A program made the translations under genes and the position numbers. The notes under the pieces are model-generated. The model saw only the letters and a list, made by a program, of their open reading frames with translations, did no database searches and had not been told where the DNA came from. DNA of 64,000 bases. It comes from Demequina sp. NBRC 110057 (GTDB taxonomy: Bacteria; Actinomycetota; Actinomycetes; Actinomycetales; Demequinaceae). Location: positions 620,001-684,000 of the forward strand of contig NZ_BBRN01000004.1 in the NCBI RefSeq assembly GCF_002090175.1, written 5' to 3'. Below, piece by piece: positions 12,768 to 22,887 of the stretch; position 1 is the stretch's first letter; each line of letters opens with the position of its first letter.

Positions 12768-15608
12768 CTACGCGGGGGTCCCCACGCCGAGCATCGGCGC
12801 GAGGAAGCGGCCGGTGTGGCTCGCCTCGACCGCCGCGACATCCTCCGGCGTGCCCTCGGCCACCACGATGCCGCCGCCCGAGCCACCCTCGGGGCCCATG
12901 TCGATGAGCCAGTCGGCGCTCTTGATGACATCGAGGTTGTGCTCGATGACGATGACGGTGTTGCCCTTGTCGACGAGGCCCTGCAGCACGGCGAGGAGCT
13001 TGCGCACGTCCTCGAAGTGCAGGCCGGTGGTGGGCTCGTCCAGCACGTAGATGGTGCGGCCCGTCGAGCGGCGTTGCAGTTCGGCCGCGAGCTTCACACG
13101 CTGGGCCTCGCCTCCAGACAGCGTCGGAGCGCTCTGGCCCAGGCGCACGTAGCCGAGGCCGACGTCAACGAGGGTGCGCAGGTGGCGCGAGATCGTGGGG
13201 ATCGCCTCGAAGAAGTCGGCGGCCTCCTCGATGGGCATGTCCAGGACATCCGCGACCGTCTTGCCCTTGAAGTGGACCTCGAGGGTCTCGCGGTTGTACC
13301 GCGCCCCCTTGCACACCTCGCACGGCACGTAGACGTCCGGCAGGAAGTTCATCTCGATCTTGAGCGTGCCGTCGCCCGAGCAGGACTCACAGCGGCCGCC
13401 CTTGACGTTGAAGGAGAAGCGGCCGGGGCCGTAGCCACGGACCTTCGCCTCCTGGGTGTCGGCGAAGAGCTTGCGCACCTTGTCCCACACGCCCGTGTAG
13501 GTCGCCGGGTTGGACCGCGGCGTGCGGCCGATGGGCCCCTGGTCGACGTGCACGATCTTGTCGAGCTGGTCCACTCCCGTGATGCGGGTGTGGCGGCCGG
13601 GGACCTGGCGGGCGCGGTTGAGCGTGTTGGCGAGCGACGTGTAGAGGATGGAGTTGACGAGAGTCGACTTGCCGGAGCCCGAGACCCCGGTCACGGCGGT
13701 CAGCACGCCCAGCGGGAAGGTCACGTCCACGTTGCGCAGGTTGTTCTCGCGAGCACCCACGACGGTGATCTCGCGTCCCTTCTCGAGGGCGCGACGCTCC
13801 TCGGGAACGGCGATGGAGCGGGTGCCCGCCACGTAGGCGCCGGTGAGGGAGCGCTCGTTGACGAGGAGCTCCTCGACGGTGCCGGTGTGCACCACCTCTC
13901 CCCCGTGCTCGCCGGCGCCGGGGCCGATATCGACCACCCAGTCGGCGGCGCGGATGGTGTCCTCGTCGTGCTCGACGACGATGAGGGTGTTGCCCAGGTC
14001 GCGCAGCCGCGTGAGGGTCTCGATGAGGCGGTGGTTGTCGCGTTGGTGGAGGCCGATGCTGGGCTCGTCGAGGACGTAGAGGACGCCCACGAGGCCCGAG
14101 CCGATCTGGGTGGCCAGGCGAATGCGCTGGGCCTCGCCGCCGGACAGCGTGCCGGCGGCGCGCGACAGGGTCAGGTAGTCGAGGCCCACGTCGAGCAGGA
14201 AGCCCAGGCGGGCGTCGATCTCCTTGAGGACCTGCACGGCGATCTGGCGGCCGCGCTCGTCGAGTTCGGCCGTCAGCAGGAAGTCGCGCGCGTCGGCGAT
14301 CGACAGGTCGGAGACCTCCGCGATGGATCGGCCGCCGATCGTGACGGCGAGCACCTCGGGCTTCAGCCTGGTGCCCTTGCACACCGGGCACGGCACCTCA
14401 CGCATGTAGGCCTCGTACTTCTCGCGCGAGAAGTCGGACTCGGTCTGCTCATGCAGGCGCTGGATCCAGGAGATCACTCCCTCGAAGCCGGTCGTGTAGG
14501 CGCGCTCACGCCCGAACCGGTTCTTGAACTTCACGTGAACCTGGTAGTCCTTGCCGATCAGCACGGCCTCCTTGACCGCGTCGGGAAGGTCCCGCCAGGG
14601 GGTGTCCATCGAGAAGCCAAGGTCGTCCGACAGTGCGTTCAGCATGCGGCCGAAGTACTCCGACGAGGAGGCGTTCCAGGGGGCGACGGCGCCGCCGGCG
14701 AGGCTCAGGTCCTCGTCCGGCACCACCAGGCCGGGGTCCACCTCGAGGCGCACGCCGATTCCCGTGCACTCGGGGCATGCGCCGTACGGGGCGTTGAACG
14801 AGAACGTGCGCGGCTCGATCTCCTCGAGCGCGAGCACGTGATCGTTGGGGCACGCGCGCTTCTCCGAGTAGCGGCGCGCGGGGACGTCGTCGTCCACGGG
14901 GTCGATCAGGACGAGTCCGTCGGCGAGGCGAAGCGCCGTCTCGACCGAGTCGGTCAGGCGGCGCTGGACGCCGTCGCGCGCCACCAGGCGGTCGACGACC
15001 ACCTCGATGTCGTGCTTGAGCTTCTTCTCGAGCTGCGGCGGGTCGGTGAGCTGCACCACCTCGCCGTCCACGCGGGCGCGGGCGAAGCCCTGCTGCTGGA
15101 GCTCCTCGAACAGGTCGGCGTACTCGCCCTTGCGGCCGCGCACCACGGGTGCCAGCACCTGATAGCGCGTGCCCTCGGGAAGGGTCAGCACGGAGTCGAC
15201 GATCTGCTGCGGGGTCTGCGCCTGAATGCGCTCGCCGCACACGGGACAGTGCGGCGTGCCGACGCGCGCGTAGAGAAGGCGGAGGTAGTCGTGGACCTCC
15301 GTGATGGTGCCCACCGTCGACCGCGGGTTGCGGTTGGTGGACTTCTGGTCAATCGACACCGCGGGCGACAGCCCCTCGATGAAGTCGACGTCGGGCTTGT
15401 CCATCTGCCCCAGGAACTGACGGGCGTAGGCGCTGAGCGACTCCACGTAGCGTCGCTGACCCTCCGCGAAGATGGTGTCGAAAGCGAGCGACGACTTACC
15501 CGAGCCCGAGAGCCCGCTGAAGACGATCAGCGCGTCGCGGGGAAGGTCGAGATCGACACCCTTGAGGTTGTGCTCGCGCGCGCCACGGACCAGAAGTCGT
15601 TCATTCAC
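12768..15608 (-). CDS. uvrA: Excinuclease ABC subunit A
   Basis: Damage-recognition ATPase of nucleotide excision repair. I chose the GTG at 15608 ([19 protein letters not shown]), giving 946 aa, because a TACGAT -10 box ends 6 nt upstream and the family N-terminus begins here; a GTG at 15629 is an alternative. There are two ABC ATPase halves: first Walker [16 protein letters not shown] near residue 30, second [12 protein letters not shown] near 635. Signature [12 protein letters not shown] occurs near 490 and [12 protein letters not shown] near 830. Zinc modules include [12 protein letters not shown] and CESCSGDGT...[11 protein letters not shown] perfect LexA box lies upstream. Confidence 0.97.
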   Translation of the reverse strand: MNERLLVRGAREHNLKGVDLDLPRDALIVFSGLSGSGKSSLAFDTIFAEGQRRYVESLSAYARQFLGQMDKPDVDFIEGLSPAVSIDQKSTNRNPRSTVGTITEVHDYLRLLYARVGTPHCPVCGERIQAQTPQQIVDSVLTLPEGTRYQVLAPVVRGRKGEYADLFEELQQQGFARARVDGEVVQLTDPPQLEKKLKHDIEVVVDRLVARDGVQRRLTDSVETALRLADGLVLIDPVDDDVPARRYSEKRACPNDHVLALEEIEPRTFSFNAPYGACPECTGIGVRLEVDPGLVVPDEDLSLAGGAVAPWNASSSEYFGRMLNALSDDLGFSMDTPWRDLPDAVKEAVLIGKDYQVHVKFKNRFGRERAYTTGFEGVISWIQRLHEQTESDFSREKYEAYMREVPCPVCKGTRLKPEVLAVTIGGRSIAEVSDLSIADARDFLLTAELDERGRQIAVQVLKEIDARLGFLLDVGLDYLTLSRAAGTLSGGEAQRIRLATQIGSGLVGVLYVLDEPSIGLHQRDNHRLIETLTRLRDLGNTLIVVEHDEDTIRAADWVVDIGPGAGEHGGEVVHTGTVEELLVNERSLTGAYVAGTRSIAVPEERRALEKGREITVVGARENNLRNVDVTFPLGVLTAVTGVSGSGKSTLVNSILYTSLANTLNRARQVPGRHTRITGVDQLDKIVHVDQGPIGRTPRSNPATYTGVWDKVRKLFADTQEAKVRGYGPGRFSFNVKGGRCESCSGDGTLKIEMNFLPDVYVPCEVCKGARYNRETLEVHFKGKTVADVLDMPIEEAADFFEAIPTISRHLRTLVDVGLGYVRLGQSAPTLSGGEAQRVKLAAELQRRSTGRTIYVLDEPTTGLHFEDVRKLLAVLQGLVDKGNTVIVIEHNLDVIKSADWLIDMGPEGGSGGGIVVAEGTPEDVAAVEASHTGRFLAPMLGVGTPA

Positions 15609-15614
15609 CCGCTC

Positions 15615-15620
15615 ATCGTA
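15615..15620 (-). promoter_or_regulatory. Predicted -10 box of uvrA (leaderless)
   Basis: TACGAT on the minus strand ends 6 nt before the uvrA GTG. Transcription would then begin at or next to the start codon. The LexA box covers the expected -35 position. Confidence 0.55.
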
Positions 15621-15633
15621 CGTGCCCACGCGT

Positions 15634-15649
15634 TCGAACGCACGTTCGA
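15634..15649. promoter_or_regulatory. LexA (SOS) box controlling uvrA
   Basis: TCGAACGCACGTTCGA is a perfect TCGAAC-N4-GTTCGA palindrome, the LexA-binding form known from mycobacteria and other actinobacteria. It lies 26-41 bp upstream of the uvrA start, over the predicted -35 region, so bound LexA would block RNA polymerase. The divergent YciI-like gene (start 15702) shares the intergenic region and might also be affected. Confidence 0.9.
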
Positions 15650-15701
15650 ATAGGCGTGTCGTCCCGATGAGACGTCCCCCGCGGCTGGGAGCATGGGACT
15701 C

Positions 15702-15977
15702 ATGACCGACTGGATGATCGAATACGTCTACGACGACCGCGCCGACGAGCGCGACCGCCTCCGCCCCGAGCACCGCGCGCACCTCGCTGAGCTCGCCGCC
15801 GCCGGCCGCATGCCCGCGTACGGCAGGTTCGACGACGAGGGCCCGGCGGGCGCCCTCCTGATCGGCCGGGCCGAGACCCGTGAGGAGGTCGAGGCGATGC
15901 TCGACGGCGACCCCTTCATGGTCGCGGGCCTCATCGCCGAGCGCCGCATCCGCAGGTGGCCCGCCGTCTGGGCCTAA
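15702..15977 (+). CDS. YciI family protein
   Basis: A 91-aa protein of the YciI family, a dimeric ferredoxin-like fold related to muconolactone isomerase; the function of most members is unknown. It has the family histidine and aspartate pattern in [17 protein letters not shown] (about residues 22-38) and [10 protein letters not shown] near 71-80. The ATG at 15702 was preferred over the one at 15693, which has a GGGAG only 1-2 nt away; either is possible. It is divergent from uvrA. Confidence 0.8.
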   Translation: MTDWMIEYVYDDRADERDRLRPEHRAHLAELAAAGRMPAYGRFDDEGPAGALLIGRAETREEVEAMLDGDPFMVAGLIAERRIRRWPAVWA

Positions 15978-15995
15978 GCCCCGCCGAGACGAACA

Positions 15996-16035
15996 CGGCG
16001 GCCTCGCCTCCCCGCGTGGGGAGGCGAGGCCGCCG
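15996..16035. terminator. Bidirectional terminator between the YciI-like gene and terC
   Basis: Perfect 18-bp inverted repeat (15996-16013 and 16018-16035) with a GCGT loop, placed between two convergent stop codons. Confidence 0.85.
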
Positions 16036-16055
16036 TCGTCGTGTGTGAGGTGCGG

Positions 16056-17171
16056 CTATCGGCGCTCGTCCGGCGACGACGCGTGGCCGGATCCGGCATC
16101 GGGCGCCGCGACGCCCTGGTCCGCTGCGGCACCATCGCCGGTGCCCTGTGTCGCCTCCAGCGCCTCACCGCCGTGCTCGAGCTTGACCTCCGCCGCGAGC
16201 TCGCGCTTGCCGCGCGTCGCCAGGAGGCTCGCGACGGTCGCCACAGCGAGGATGCCGATGATGACGGTCAGCGACAGCCCGGTCGAGATCTCGGGGACGT
16301 GGATGGGCTGGCCGCCGTTGATGAACGAGAGGTTGTTCTCGTGCAGGGCGTGCAGCACCAGCTTCACGCCGATGAAGGCGAGGATGGCCGCGAGGCCGTA
16401 GTGGAGGTACACCAGGCGCTGCAGGAGCCCCTGCACGAGGAAGTAGAGCTGACGCAGGCCGAGCAGCGCGAAGGCGTTCGCGGTGAAGACGATGAACGGG
16501 TCCTGGGTGAGCCCGAAGATCGCGGGGATCGAGTCGAGCGCGAAGAGCACGTCGGTCGAGCCGATCGCGACCATCACCAGGAGCATCGGCGTCACCATGC
16601 GACGCCCGGCCTCCTTCACGAAGACCTTGCCCTCGCGGTAGCCGTCGGTGACCGGGTACATGCGGCGCACCATGCGGACCAGGCGGCCCTCCTCGTACTC
16701 CTCGTCGCCGGCCTCGTCCTTGTTCTCCCTGGCCAGGCCCCACGCGGTGTAGATGAGGAACGCGCCGAAGACGTAGAACAGCACCGAGAACGCGTCGAGC
16801 GCGGCGGCGCCTGCGGCGATGAAGATACCGCGCAGCACGAGCGCGACGGCGATGCCGACGAGGAGGACGCGGGAGCGGTACTTGGGCGGCACGGCGAAGC
16901 GCGTCATGATCACGAGGAAGACGAACAGGTTGTCCACCGACAACGCCTTCTCGGTGATGTAGCCGGCGAAGAACTCCCCCGTCACGAACTCGTGGTGCCA
17001 AATGTGCAGCACCAACCCGAACACCACCGCGACGGCGATGTAGAACAGGGACCACGCCACCGACTCCTTAAAGCTCGGCTCGTGGGGCTTACGGATGACG
17101 ACGGCGAAGTCGAACACGAAGAGTCCGACGATCAGCGCGATCGTCACTGTCCAGACAAGGGGATCGGTCAC
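16056..17171 (-). CDS. TerC family integral membrane protein
   Basis: TerC/Alx-type membrane protein, linked in different bacteria to tellurite resistance and manganese export. The 371-aa product has about nine hydrophobic helices and the conserved acidic intramembrane motifs EKALSVDNLFVFLVIM (near residue 75) and STDVLFALDSIPAIFG (near 205), expected to bind metal. The last about 45 residues are an Ala/Glu/Gly-rich cytosolic tail. It starts with GTG directly behind a TAGGAT -10 box. No yybP-ykoY-like leader RNA is possible with so short a 5' end. Confidence 0.9.
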   Translation of the reverse strand: MTDPLVWTVTIALIVGLFVFDFAVVIRKPHEPSFKESVAWSLFYIAVAVVFGLVLHIWHHEFVTGEFFAGYITEKALSVDNLFVFLVIMTRFAVPPKYRSRVLLVGIAVALVLRGIFIAAGAAALDAFSVLFYVFGAFLIYTAWGLARENKDEAGDEEYEEGRLVRMVRRMYPVTDGYREGKVFVKEAGRRMVTPMLLVMVAIGSTDVLFALDSIPAIFGLTQDPFIVFTANAFALLGLRQLYFLVQGLLQRLVYLHYGLAAILAFIGVKLVLHALHENNLSFINGGQPIHVPEISTGLSLTVIIGILAVATVASLLATRGKRELAAEVKLEHGGEALEATQGTGDGAAADQGVAAPDAGSGHASSPDERR

Positions 17172-17177
17172 CGGGCA

Positions 17178-17183
17178 ATCCTA
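17178..17183 (-). promoter_or_regulatory. Predicted -10 box of terC (leaderless)
   Basis: TAGGAT on the minus strand ends 6 nt before the terC GTG, so the mRNA probably begins at the start codon. Confidence 0.55.
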
Positions 17184-17232
17184 AGGGAGCACCGCGGGGA
17201 AGGCGCCTCGTCCGTGAGGACGATGCTGCGGG

Positions 17233-19311
17233 TCATGACGACCCCGCGTCCAGCATCTGGCGCAGCTCCTTCTTGAGCTCGCCGATCTCGTCCCTGAGGC
17301 GCGCGGCGATCTCGAACTGCAGCTCGGCCGCGGCCTCCCGCATCTGGGCGCTGAGGTCCTCGATCAGCTGGGTGAGCTCGTCGGCAGGGCGTCCCGCCAT
17401 CGGCGACGGGTCCTTGCGCTTGCCCTTGCCTGCGGCACCAGCGCCCACGCCCTTGGCACGCTCGAGGGCCTCGGCGGTGTCCGCCTCCTCGCGCGCGAGC
17501 ATCTCCGTGATGTCGCCAATGCGCTTGCGCAGCGGCGTCGGGTCGATGCCGCTGTCAGTGTTGTAGGCGATCTGGATCTCTCGGCGGCGGTTCGTCTCCT
17601 CGATCGCCGTGCCCATCGAGTCCGTGATGGTGTCCGCGTACATGTGCACCTGGCCCGAGACGTTTCGCGCCGCACGGCCGATGGTCTGGATCAGCGACGT
17701 GCCGGAGCGCAGGAAGCCTTCCTTGTCGGCGTCGAGGATCGACACGAGCGATACCTCGGGAAGGTCGAGTCCCTCGCGCAGGAGGTTGATGCCCACGAGC
17801 ACGTCGTAGCGGCCCATGCGCAGTTCGCGCAGGAGTTCGACGCGTCGCAGGGTGTCGACGTCGGAGTGCAGGTACTCGACGCGCACGTCGCGGTCGGAAA
17901 GGAACTCTGTGAGGTCCTCCGCCATCTTCTTCGTCAGGGTCGTCACGAGCACTCGCTCGTCCTTCTCGACGCGCTGGCGGATCTGCTCGAGCAGGTCGTC
18001 GATCTGGCCCTCGGTGGGCTTGACGACGATCTCGGGGTCCACCAGGCCCGTGGGACGGATGATCTGCTCGACCACGCCATCGGCCGCATCCAGCTCGTAG
18101 CGCCCGGGCGTGGCCGACAGGTACACGGTCTGGCCGGTGCGGTGCAGGAACTCCCCCCAGGTGAGGGGCCTGTTGTCGAGCGCCGACGGCAGGCGGAACC
18201 CGTGCTCCACGAGGGTGCGCTTGCGCGAGCGGTCGCCCTCGAACATGGCCCCGATCTGCGGAACCGTCACGTGCGACTCGTCGAGCACCAGCAGGAAGTC
18301 GTCCGGGAAGTAGTCGAGCAGCGTGTGGGGAGGCGTGCCCTCGGCGCGCTGCTCGATGTGGCGCGAATAGTTCTCGATGCCGGAGCAGGTGCCCACCGAG
18401 CGCATCATCTCGAGGTCGAAGGTGGTGCGCATCTTGAGCCGCTGCGCCTCAAGAAGCTTGTTCTGCCGCTCCAGTTCCTCGAGCCTCTCCCCCAGCTCGA
18501 TCTCGATGGTCTTGATGGCGGCGTTCATCCGCTGCTCGCTCGCGACGTAGTGCGAGGCGGGAAAGACGTGGACTTGCTGGCGCTGCTCCACGACCTGGCC
18601 GGTCAGCGGATGCAGCGTGTACAGCGCGTCGATCTCGTCGCCGAAGAACTCGATCCTGATGGCGAGCTCCTCGTACACCGGGATGATCTCGACGGTGTCG
18701 CCGCGCACGCGAAACGTGCCGCGGGTGAACGCGAGGTCGTTCCGGGAGTACTGCATCTGCACAAACTCGCGCAGCAGCATGTCCCTGTCGACCGAGTCGC
18801 CCACCGCAAGCGACACCATCCCCTGGATGTACTCCTCCGGGGTGCCGAGCCCGTAGATGCAGGACACCGACGACACGACCACCACATCGCGCCGTGTGAG
18901 GAGCGAATTAGTCGCGGAGTACCTCAGCCGCTCCACCTCCTCGTTGATCGAGGAGTCCTTCTCGATGAAGGTGTCCGTCTGCGGCACGTACGCCTCGGGC
19001 TGGTAGTAGTCGTAATAGCTGACGAAGTACTCGACGGCGTTGTTCGGTAGAAGCTCGCGGAACTCGTTCGCGAGCTGCGCGGCAAGAGTCTTGTTGTGCG
19101 CCATCACCAGCGTGGGGCGCTGCAGGCGCTCCACCAGCCACGCGGTGGTCGCCGACTTACCCGTACCGGTAGCACCCAGCAGGACCACGTCCTGTTCTCC
19201 CGCGCGCAGGCGGCGCTCGAGGTCGTCGATGGCCTTCGGCTGGTCGCCGGACGGCTGGTACTCGGAGATCACCTGGAACGGTGCCTCGCTGCGGCGGAGG
19301 TCGGGACTCAT
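17233..19311 (-). CDS. uvrB: Excinuclease ABC subunit B
   Basis: Helicase-like subunit of nucleotide excision repair; it is loaded by UvrA, verifies the lesion and recruits UvrC. It has 692 aa. Walker [15 protein letters not shown] is near residue 45; the beta-hairpin region [15 protein letters not shown] lies near 98-112; helicase motifs DESHVTVPQ (near 343) and QTIGRAARN (near 546) follow. A C-terminal UVR motif ([21 protein letters not shown]...) interacts with UvrC. No LexA box is visible upstream. Confidence 0.97.
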   Translation of the reverse strand: MSPDLRRSEAPFQVISEYQPSGDQPKAIDDLERRLRAGEQDVVLLGATGTGKSATTAWLVERLQRPTLVMAHNKTLAAQLANEFRELLPNNAVEYFVSYYDYYQPEAYVPQTDTFIEKDSSINEEVERLRYSATNSLLTRRDVVVVSSVSCIYGLGTPEEYIQGMVSLAVGDSVDRDMLLREFVQMQYSRNDLAFTRGTFRVRGDTVEIIPVYEELAIRIEFFGDEIDALYTLHPLTGQVVEQRQQVHVFPASHYVASEQRMNAAIKTIEIELGERLEELERQNKLLEAQRLKMRTTFDLEMMRSVGTCSGIENYSRHIEQRAEGTPPHTLLDYFPDDFLLVLDESHVTVPQIGAMFEGDRSRKRTLVEHGFRLPSALDNRPLTWGEFLHRTGQTVYLSATPGRYELDAADGVVEQIIRPTGLVDPEIVVKPTEGQIDDLLEQIRQRVEKDERVLVTTLTKKMAEDLTEFLSDRDVRVEYLHSDVDTLRRVELLRELRMGRYDVLVGINLLREGLDLPEVSLVSILDADKEGFLRSGTSLIQTIGRAARNVSGQVHMYADTITDSMGTAIEETNRRREIQIAYNTDSGIDPTPLRKRIGDITEMLAREEADTAEALERAKGVGAGAAGKGKRKDPSPMAGRPADELTQLIEDLSAQMREAAAELQFEIAARLRDEIGELKKELRQMLDAGSS

Positions 19312-19317
19312 GGTTCT

Positions 19318-19323
19318 ACGGTA
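19318..19323 (-). promoter_or_regulatory. Predicted -10 box of uvrB (leaderless)
   Basis: TACCGT on the minus strand ends 6 nt before the uvrB ATG. Confidence 0.5.
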
Positions 19324-19374
19324 CGCGCCGCCTCCGACATCGCGGACGGCCGATGCGAGGGCCAGCCCACCCGG

Positions 19375-19965
19375 TCACGGCACGTGGGTGCGCCACACCT
19401 CGTCCACCTGGGCGCGCAAGGCGTCCTCGGAGCCCGCGCCGTCGAGCACCACGTCGGCAATCGCGGCCCGTGCCTCATCCGTGGCCTGCGCCGCGATCCG
19501 TGACCGCGCCGCGGTCTCGGTCATGCCACGCCGTTCCACCATGCGCGCCACGCGCACGTCGATCGGCGCCGCCACCGTGACCACCAGGTCGAAGTCGCCG
19601 CCCTGAGCGCTCTCCACGAGGAGCGGGATGTCGTGCACCACGACCCCCACCCCGTCGACCCGCGCTTGACGGTCGGCCGCGCGCCCCATCGCGAAGACCG
19701 AGGGGTGCACGATCGCGTTGAGCCTGGCGCGCGCCGCGGCATCGTCGAACACCAGCGCCGCCAGCGCGGGGCGGTCGAGCGCGCCGTCCTTGATGACGCG
19801 GTCCCCGAACTCGCGCACGATGTCCACGAGCCCTGCCGACCCTGGCGCGACCGCGCGCCGTGCCAGCTCGTCGTGGTCCACGACGAGCGCCCCCAGCTCG
19901 CCGAAGCGTGCCGAGGCAGTGGACTTGCCGGCGGCGATTCCCCCCGTGAGGCCGATGCGAAGCAT
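19375..19965 (-). CDS. coaE: Dephospho-CoA kinase
   Basis: Phosphorylates the 3'-hydroxyl of dephospho-CoA, the last step of coenzyme A synthesis. ATG at 19965 gives 196 aa beginning MLRIGLTGGIAAGKSTASA, with the P-loop GGIAAGKST at residues 8-16. LVVDHDELARRAV near residue 31 and HPSVFAMGRA near 93 match the family. A GGGAG sequence lies 8 nt upstream. The open frame upstream to 20058 lacks homology. It lies downstream of rpsA, separated by 224 bp containing a terminator and a palindromic element. Confidence 0.94.
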   Translation of the reverse strand: MLRIGLTGGIAAGKSTASARFGELGALVVDHDELARRAVAPGSAGLVDIVREFGDRVIKDGALDRPALAALVFDDAAARARLNAIVHPSVFAMGRAADRQARVDGVGVVVHDIPLLVESAQGGDFDLVVTVAAPIDVRVARMVERRGMTETAARSRIAAQATDEARAAIADVVLDGAGSEDALRAQVDEVWRTHVP

Positions 19966-20012
19966 GCGCCGAGTCTCCCAGGCACCAGCGCCTGCCGCCA
20001 ACCTCCTCCCGA

Positions 20013-20073
20013 CGCACATGGCCACATTTGCGGCACATCGTCGCCGCTCGAGCCGCAAATGTGGCCATGTGCG
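20013..20073. repeat. 61-bp double-palindrome element, copy 1
   Basis: A perfect 21-bp inverted repeat (20013-20033 and 20053-20073) with a 19-nt spacer. Each arm is itself a palindrome of form CGCA-n-ATG-nnnn-CAT-n-TGCG. A second element of identical length and layout lies at 47423-47483. Both lie just after a minus-strand gene. It may act as a transcription terminator or as a dispersed repeat. Confidence 0.75.
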
Positions 20074-20140
20074 GCCGAGGTGCGGGGGCTCGGGAGGTGT
20101 GGGGCGGAGTGAGGAGACGCGAACCGAGACGCGGAAACGA

Positions 20141-20174
20141 CGAAGGCCGCCACCCCCAGGGGTGACGGCCTTCG
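20141..20174 (-). terminator. rpsA terminator hairpin
   Basis: CGAAGGCCGCCACCCC (20141-20156) pairs with 20159-20174 with one G-U wobble. It starts 15 bp after the rpsA stop in the direction of transcription. Confidence 0.7.
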
Positions 20175-20189
20175 CGACTGCGGCAGGTA

Positions 20190-21683
20190 TTAGTTGCCGG
20201 TCAGCTTCTCGCGCAGAGCGGCGAGGCGCTCGTCCGAGGCGAGCGTGCCCGCGTCCGACGACTCGTCGTGCGACGAGTACGACGCACCGGCGTCACGCTT
20301 GCCACCACGGCGGGCGCCACCGGCAGCGGCGGCGGGCTCGGTGGCCTCCGCCTCAGCGGCCTGCTCGTCCTGCTTGGCGACGAACTGCTTGTGGGCCTCC
20401 CAGCGCTCGTGGGCCTTGGCGTAGTCCGCCTCCCAGGCCTCACGCTGCTCGTCGAAGCCCTCGCGCCACTCCTGCGTCTCGGGGTCGAAGCCCTCGGGGT
20501 ACTTGTAGTTCCCCTGGTCGTCGTACTCCGCGGTCATGCCGTACAGGGCGGGGTCGAAGTCCTCGCCGGCCGGGTCGACACCCTCGTTGGCCTGCTTGAT
20601 GGACAGCGAGATGCGGCGACGCTCGAGGTCGATGTCGATGATCTTGACGAAGACCTCCTCGTCCGCCTGCACGACCTGCTCGGGCAGGTCGACGTGGCGA
20701 ACGGCGAGCTCGGAGATGTGGACCAGGCCCTCGATGCCGTCGAAGACGCGCACGAACGCGCCGAACGGGACGAGCTTGGTGACCTTACCCGGGACAATCT
20801 GACCGATCGCGTGGGTGCGGGCGTACACGGCCCACGGGTCCTCCTGCGTCGCCTTGAGCGACAGCGAGACACGCTCGCGGTCCATGTCGATGTCGAGAAC
20901 CTCGACCTCGACCTCCTGGCCCACCGACACAACCTCGTTGGGGTGGTCGATGTGCTTCCAGGAGAGCTCCGAGACGTGCACGAGTCCGTCCACTCCACCG
21001 AGGTCGACGAACGCACCGAAGTTGACGATCGACGAGACGGTGCCCTTGCGGACCTGGCCCGGCTGCAGCGCGGTGAGGAACGACGAACGCACCTCCGACT
21101 GGGTCTGCTCGAGGAAGGCACGGCGCGACAGGACCACGTTGTTGCGGTTCTTGTCGAGCTCGATGATCTTCGCCTCGATCTGCTGACCGATGTAGGGGGC
21201 GAGGTCGCGCACGCGGCGCATCTCGACGAGCGAGGCGGGGAGGAAGCCGCGCAGACCGATGTCCACGATCAGGCCGCCCTTGACGACCTCGATCACGGAG
21301 CCGGTCACGACGCCGTCCTCGTCCTTGATCTTCTCGATCGAGCCCCAGGCACGCTCGTACTGGGCACGCTTCTTCGAGAGGATCAGGCGACCCTCCTTGT
21401 CCTCCTTCTGGAGGACGAGCGCCTCGACGGTGTCGCCGACGTTGACAACCTCGTCGGGGTTCGCGTCGTGACGGATCGACAGCTCACGCGAGGGGATGAC
21501 GCCCTCGGTCTTGTAACCGATGTCGAGGAGAACCTCGTCACGGTCGACCTTGACGATGGTGCCCTCGACGAGGTCGCCGTCGTCAAAGTTCTTGATGGTC
21601 GCGTCGACGGCTGCGAGGAAGTCCTCAGCGGAGCCGATGTCGTTGACGGCGATAGGGGTGGACTCGGGGGTGGATACGGACAT
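20190..21683 (-). CDS. rpsA: 30S ribosomal protein S1
   Basis: mRNA-binding protein of the small ribosomal subunit. The 497-aa length and four S1 RNA-binding repeats are typical of actinobacterial S1: about residues 35-105, 122-190, 208-276 and 293-362. Repeated FVDLGG..GLVHVSELS-type cores are visible. The C-terminal 130 residues are acidic and Ala/Glu-rich with a basic GGARRGGKRDAG patch, as usual in actinobacteria. The start region carries GGAG within a small self-complementary sequence (21687-21697). Confidence 0.96.
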   Translation of the reverse strand: MSVSTPESTPIAVNDIGSAEDFLAAVDATIKNFDDGDLVEGTIVKVDRDEVLLDIGYKTEGVIPSRELSIRHDANPDEVVNVGDTVEALVLQKEDKEGRLILSKKRAQYERAWGSIEKIKDEDGVVTGSVIEVVKGGLIVDIGLRGFLPASLVEMRRVRDLAPYIGQQIEAKIIELDKNRNNVVLSRRAFLEQTQSEVRSSFLTALQPGQVRKGTVSSIVNFGAFVDLGGVDGLVHVSELSWKHIDHPNEVVSVGQEVEVEVLDIDMDRERVSLSLKATQEDPWAVYARTHAIGQIVPGKVTKLVPFGAFVRVFDGIEGLVHISELAVRHVDLPEQVVQADEEVFVKIIDIDLERRRISLSIKQANEGVDPAGEDFDPALYGMTAEYDDQGNYKYPEGFDPETQEWREGFDEQREAWEADYAKAHERWEAHKQFVAKQDEQAAEAEATEPAAAAGGARRGGKRDAGASYSSHDESSDAGTLASDERLAALREKLTGN

Positions 21684-21797
21684 TAAGGAGTGACTCCGAT
21701 GGACAATGGATGAGTAGTGGAATTGTTGCTAGCACCGCGCGCGCAGGCGCACGACGCCAACGGACATCTTAGCCCCATTCCCCTGATGAGCACAAAG

Positions 21798-21831
21798 GGA
21801 CGCGCCCTCCCAATCCTGGGAAGGCGCGCCC
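21798..21831 (-). terminator. pfkA terminator
   Basis: Arms 21798-21811 and 21818-21831 pair with two imperfections around a 6-nt loop. On the minus strand TTTGTG follows the stem. It lies about 20 bp after the pfkA stop. Confidence 0.65.
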
Positions 21832-21851
21832 GCAACGATGGGTGGTGGGAG

Positions 21852-22874
21852 TCAGAGGCCCCAGGCCGCCTGCAGGAGCTCGTCCGGCACGTACTTGGTC
21901 TTGCCAGCCATGTCCTCGAACGGGAGCATTTCCACCTTCTCGCCACGCAGTGCGGTGAAGGTGCCGAAGTTGCCCTCGACCGCCGCATCGATGGCCGCGA
22001 TGCCGAAGCGGGTAGCGAGCAGGCGGTCGGCGGCCGTCGGCACGCCGCCACGCTGGACGTATCCCAGGGTGGTCAGGCGGGCCTCGAAGCCGGTGAGGCG
22101 CTCGATCGCACGGGTGACCTGCGCGCCGACCTGGCCGGCGATCGGGTTGCCCTTCGCGTCGAGGGTGTCGTTCGAGTCCCAGCCGGAACCCTCCGCGGGC
22201 ACGGCGCCCTCGGCGACGGCGACGATCGAGAAATTCTTGTAACGGTGGCGGTGCTTGATCTTCTTCGCGATCCGCTCGATGTCAAACGGGGACTCGGGCG
22301 CGAGGATGATGTCCGCGCCGCCCGCGATGCCCGCCGTCACGGCGATCCAGCCGCAGTGGCGGCCCATGAGTTCCACGACCATGACGCGGTTGTGAGACTC
22401 AGCGGTCGAGTGAAGGCGGTCGATCGCCTCGGTGGCGATCGTCACGGCGGTGTCGAAGCCGATCGACGAGTCGGTGCCGACCACGTCGTTATCGATGGTC
22501 TTGGGGATGCCGATGACGGGCACTCCCGCCTTTGACTGCACCTTGGACGCCGCGCGCAGGGTGCCGTCGCCGCCGATGCAGATGAGGGCGTCGATCTTTT
22601 CGTCCTCCACCGTCTGCGCGACGGCCTCGAGGCCGCCCTCCACCTTGTGGGGGTGGCAGCGGGCGGTGCCGAGCATGGTGCCGCCGTGGACAAGGATGCC
22701 CGAGACGTCGTCCCTGGTGAGCGGGACGGCGTCGCCGTCAATGACGCCCTGCCAGCCGTTGTGAAAGCCCACGATGGAGCAGCCGTGCTGCGACGTGCCG
22801 CGCTTGACGATCGCACGAATAGCAGCGTTGAGTCCGGGGCAGTCTCCCCCGCCGGTCAGGATTCCGATCCGCAT
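21852..22874 (-). CDS. pfkA: 6-phosphofructokinase
   Basis: Phosphorylates fructose 6-phosphate to the 1,6-bisphosphate, a control step of glycolysis. It has 340 aa. The phosphoryl-donor loop reads CIGGDGTLRAASK near residue 100; glycine after GGD argues for ATP rather than pyrophosphate as donor, since PPi enzymes carry aspartate there. The next loop is PKTIDND, with the lysine seen in the mixed-substrate subgroup, and MGRHCGWIA near 170 binds sugar phosphate. Donor specificity is therefore a prediction. A leaderless promoter precedes the ATG. Confidence 0.94.
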   Translation of the reverse strand: MRIGILTGGGDCPGLNAAIRAIVKRGTSQHGCSIVGFHNGWQGVIDGDAVPLTRDDVSGILVHGGTMLGTARCHPHKVEGGLEAVAQTVEDEKIDALICIGGDGTLRAASKVQSKAGVPVIGIPKTIDNDVVGTDSSIGFDTAVTIATEAIDRLHSTAESHNRVMVVELMGRHCGWIAVTAGIAGGADIILAPESPFDIERIAKKIKHRHRYKNFSIVAVAEGAVPAEGSGWDSNDTLDAKGNPIAGQVGAQVTRAIERLTGFEARLTTLGYVQRGGVPTAADRLLATRFGIAAIDAAVEGNFGTFTALRGEKVEMLPFEDMAGKTKYVPDELLQAAWGL

Positions 22875-22880
22875 GGCATC

Positions 22881-22886
22881 ACCCTA
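22881..22886 (-). promoter_or_regulatory. Predicted -10 box of pfkA (leaderless)
   Basis: TAGGGT on the minus strand ends 6 nt before the pfkA ATG. It lies in the 13-bp gap after the polA stop. Confidence 0.5.
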
Positions 22887-22887
22887 T

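Noticed and set aside
10902-15653. Very long open frame on the plus strand opposite uvrC and uvrA
   Set aside because: Antisense shadow produced by third-position GC bias; no ribosome-binding site or family resemblance, and the minus-strand genes are unambiguous.
17172-17232. Manganese (yybP-ykoY) riboswitch before terC
   Set aside because: Only 61 bp separate terC from uvrB and the promoter appears leaderless; there is no room for the aptamer.
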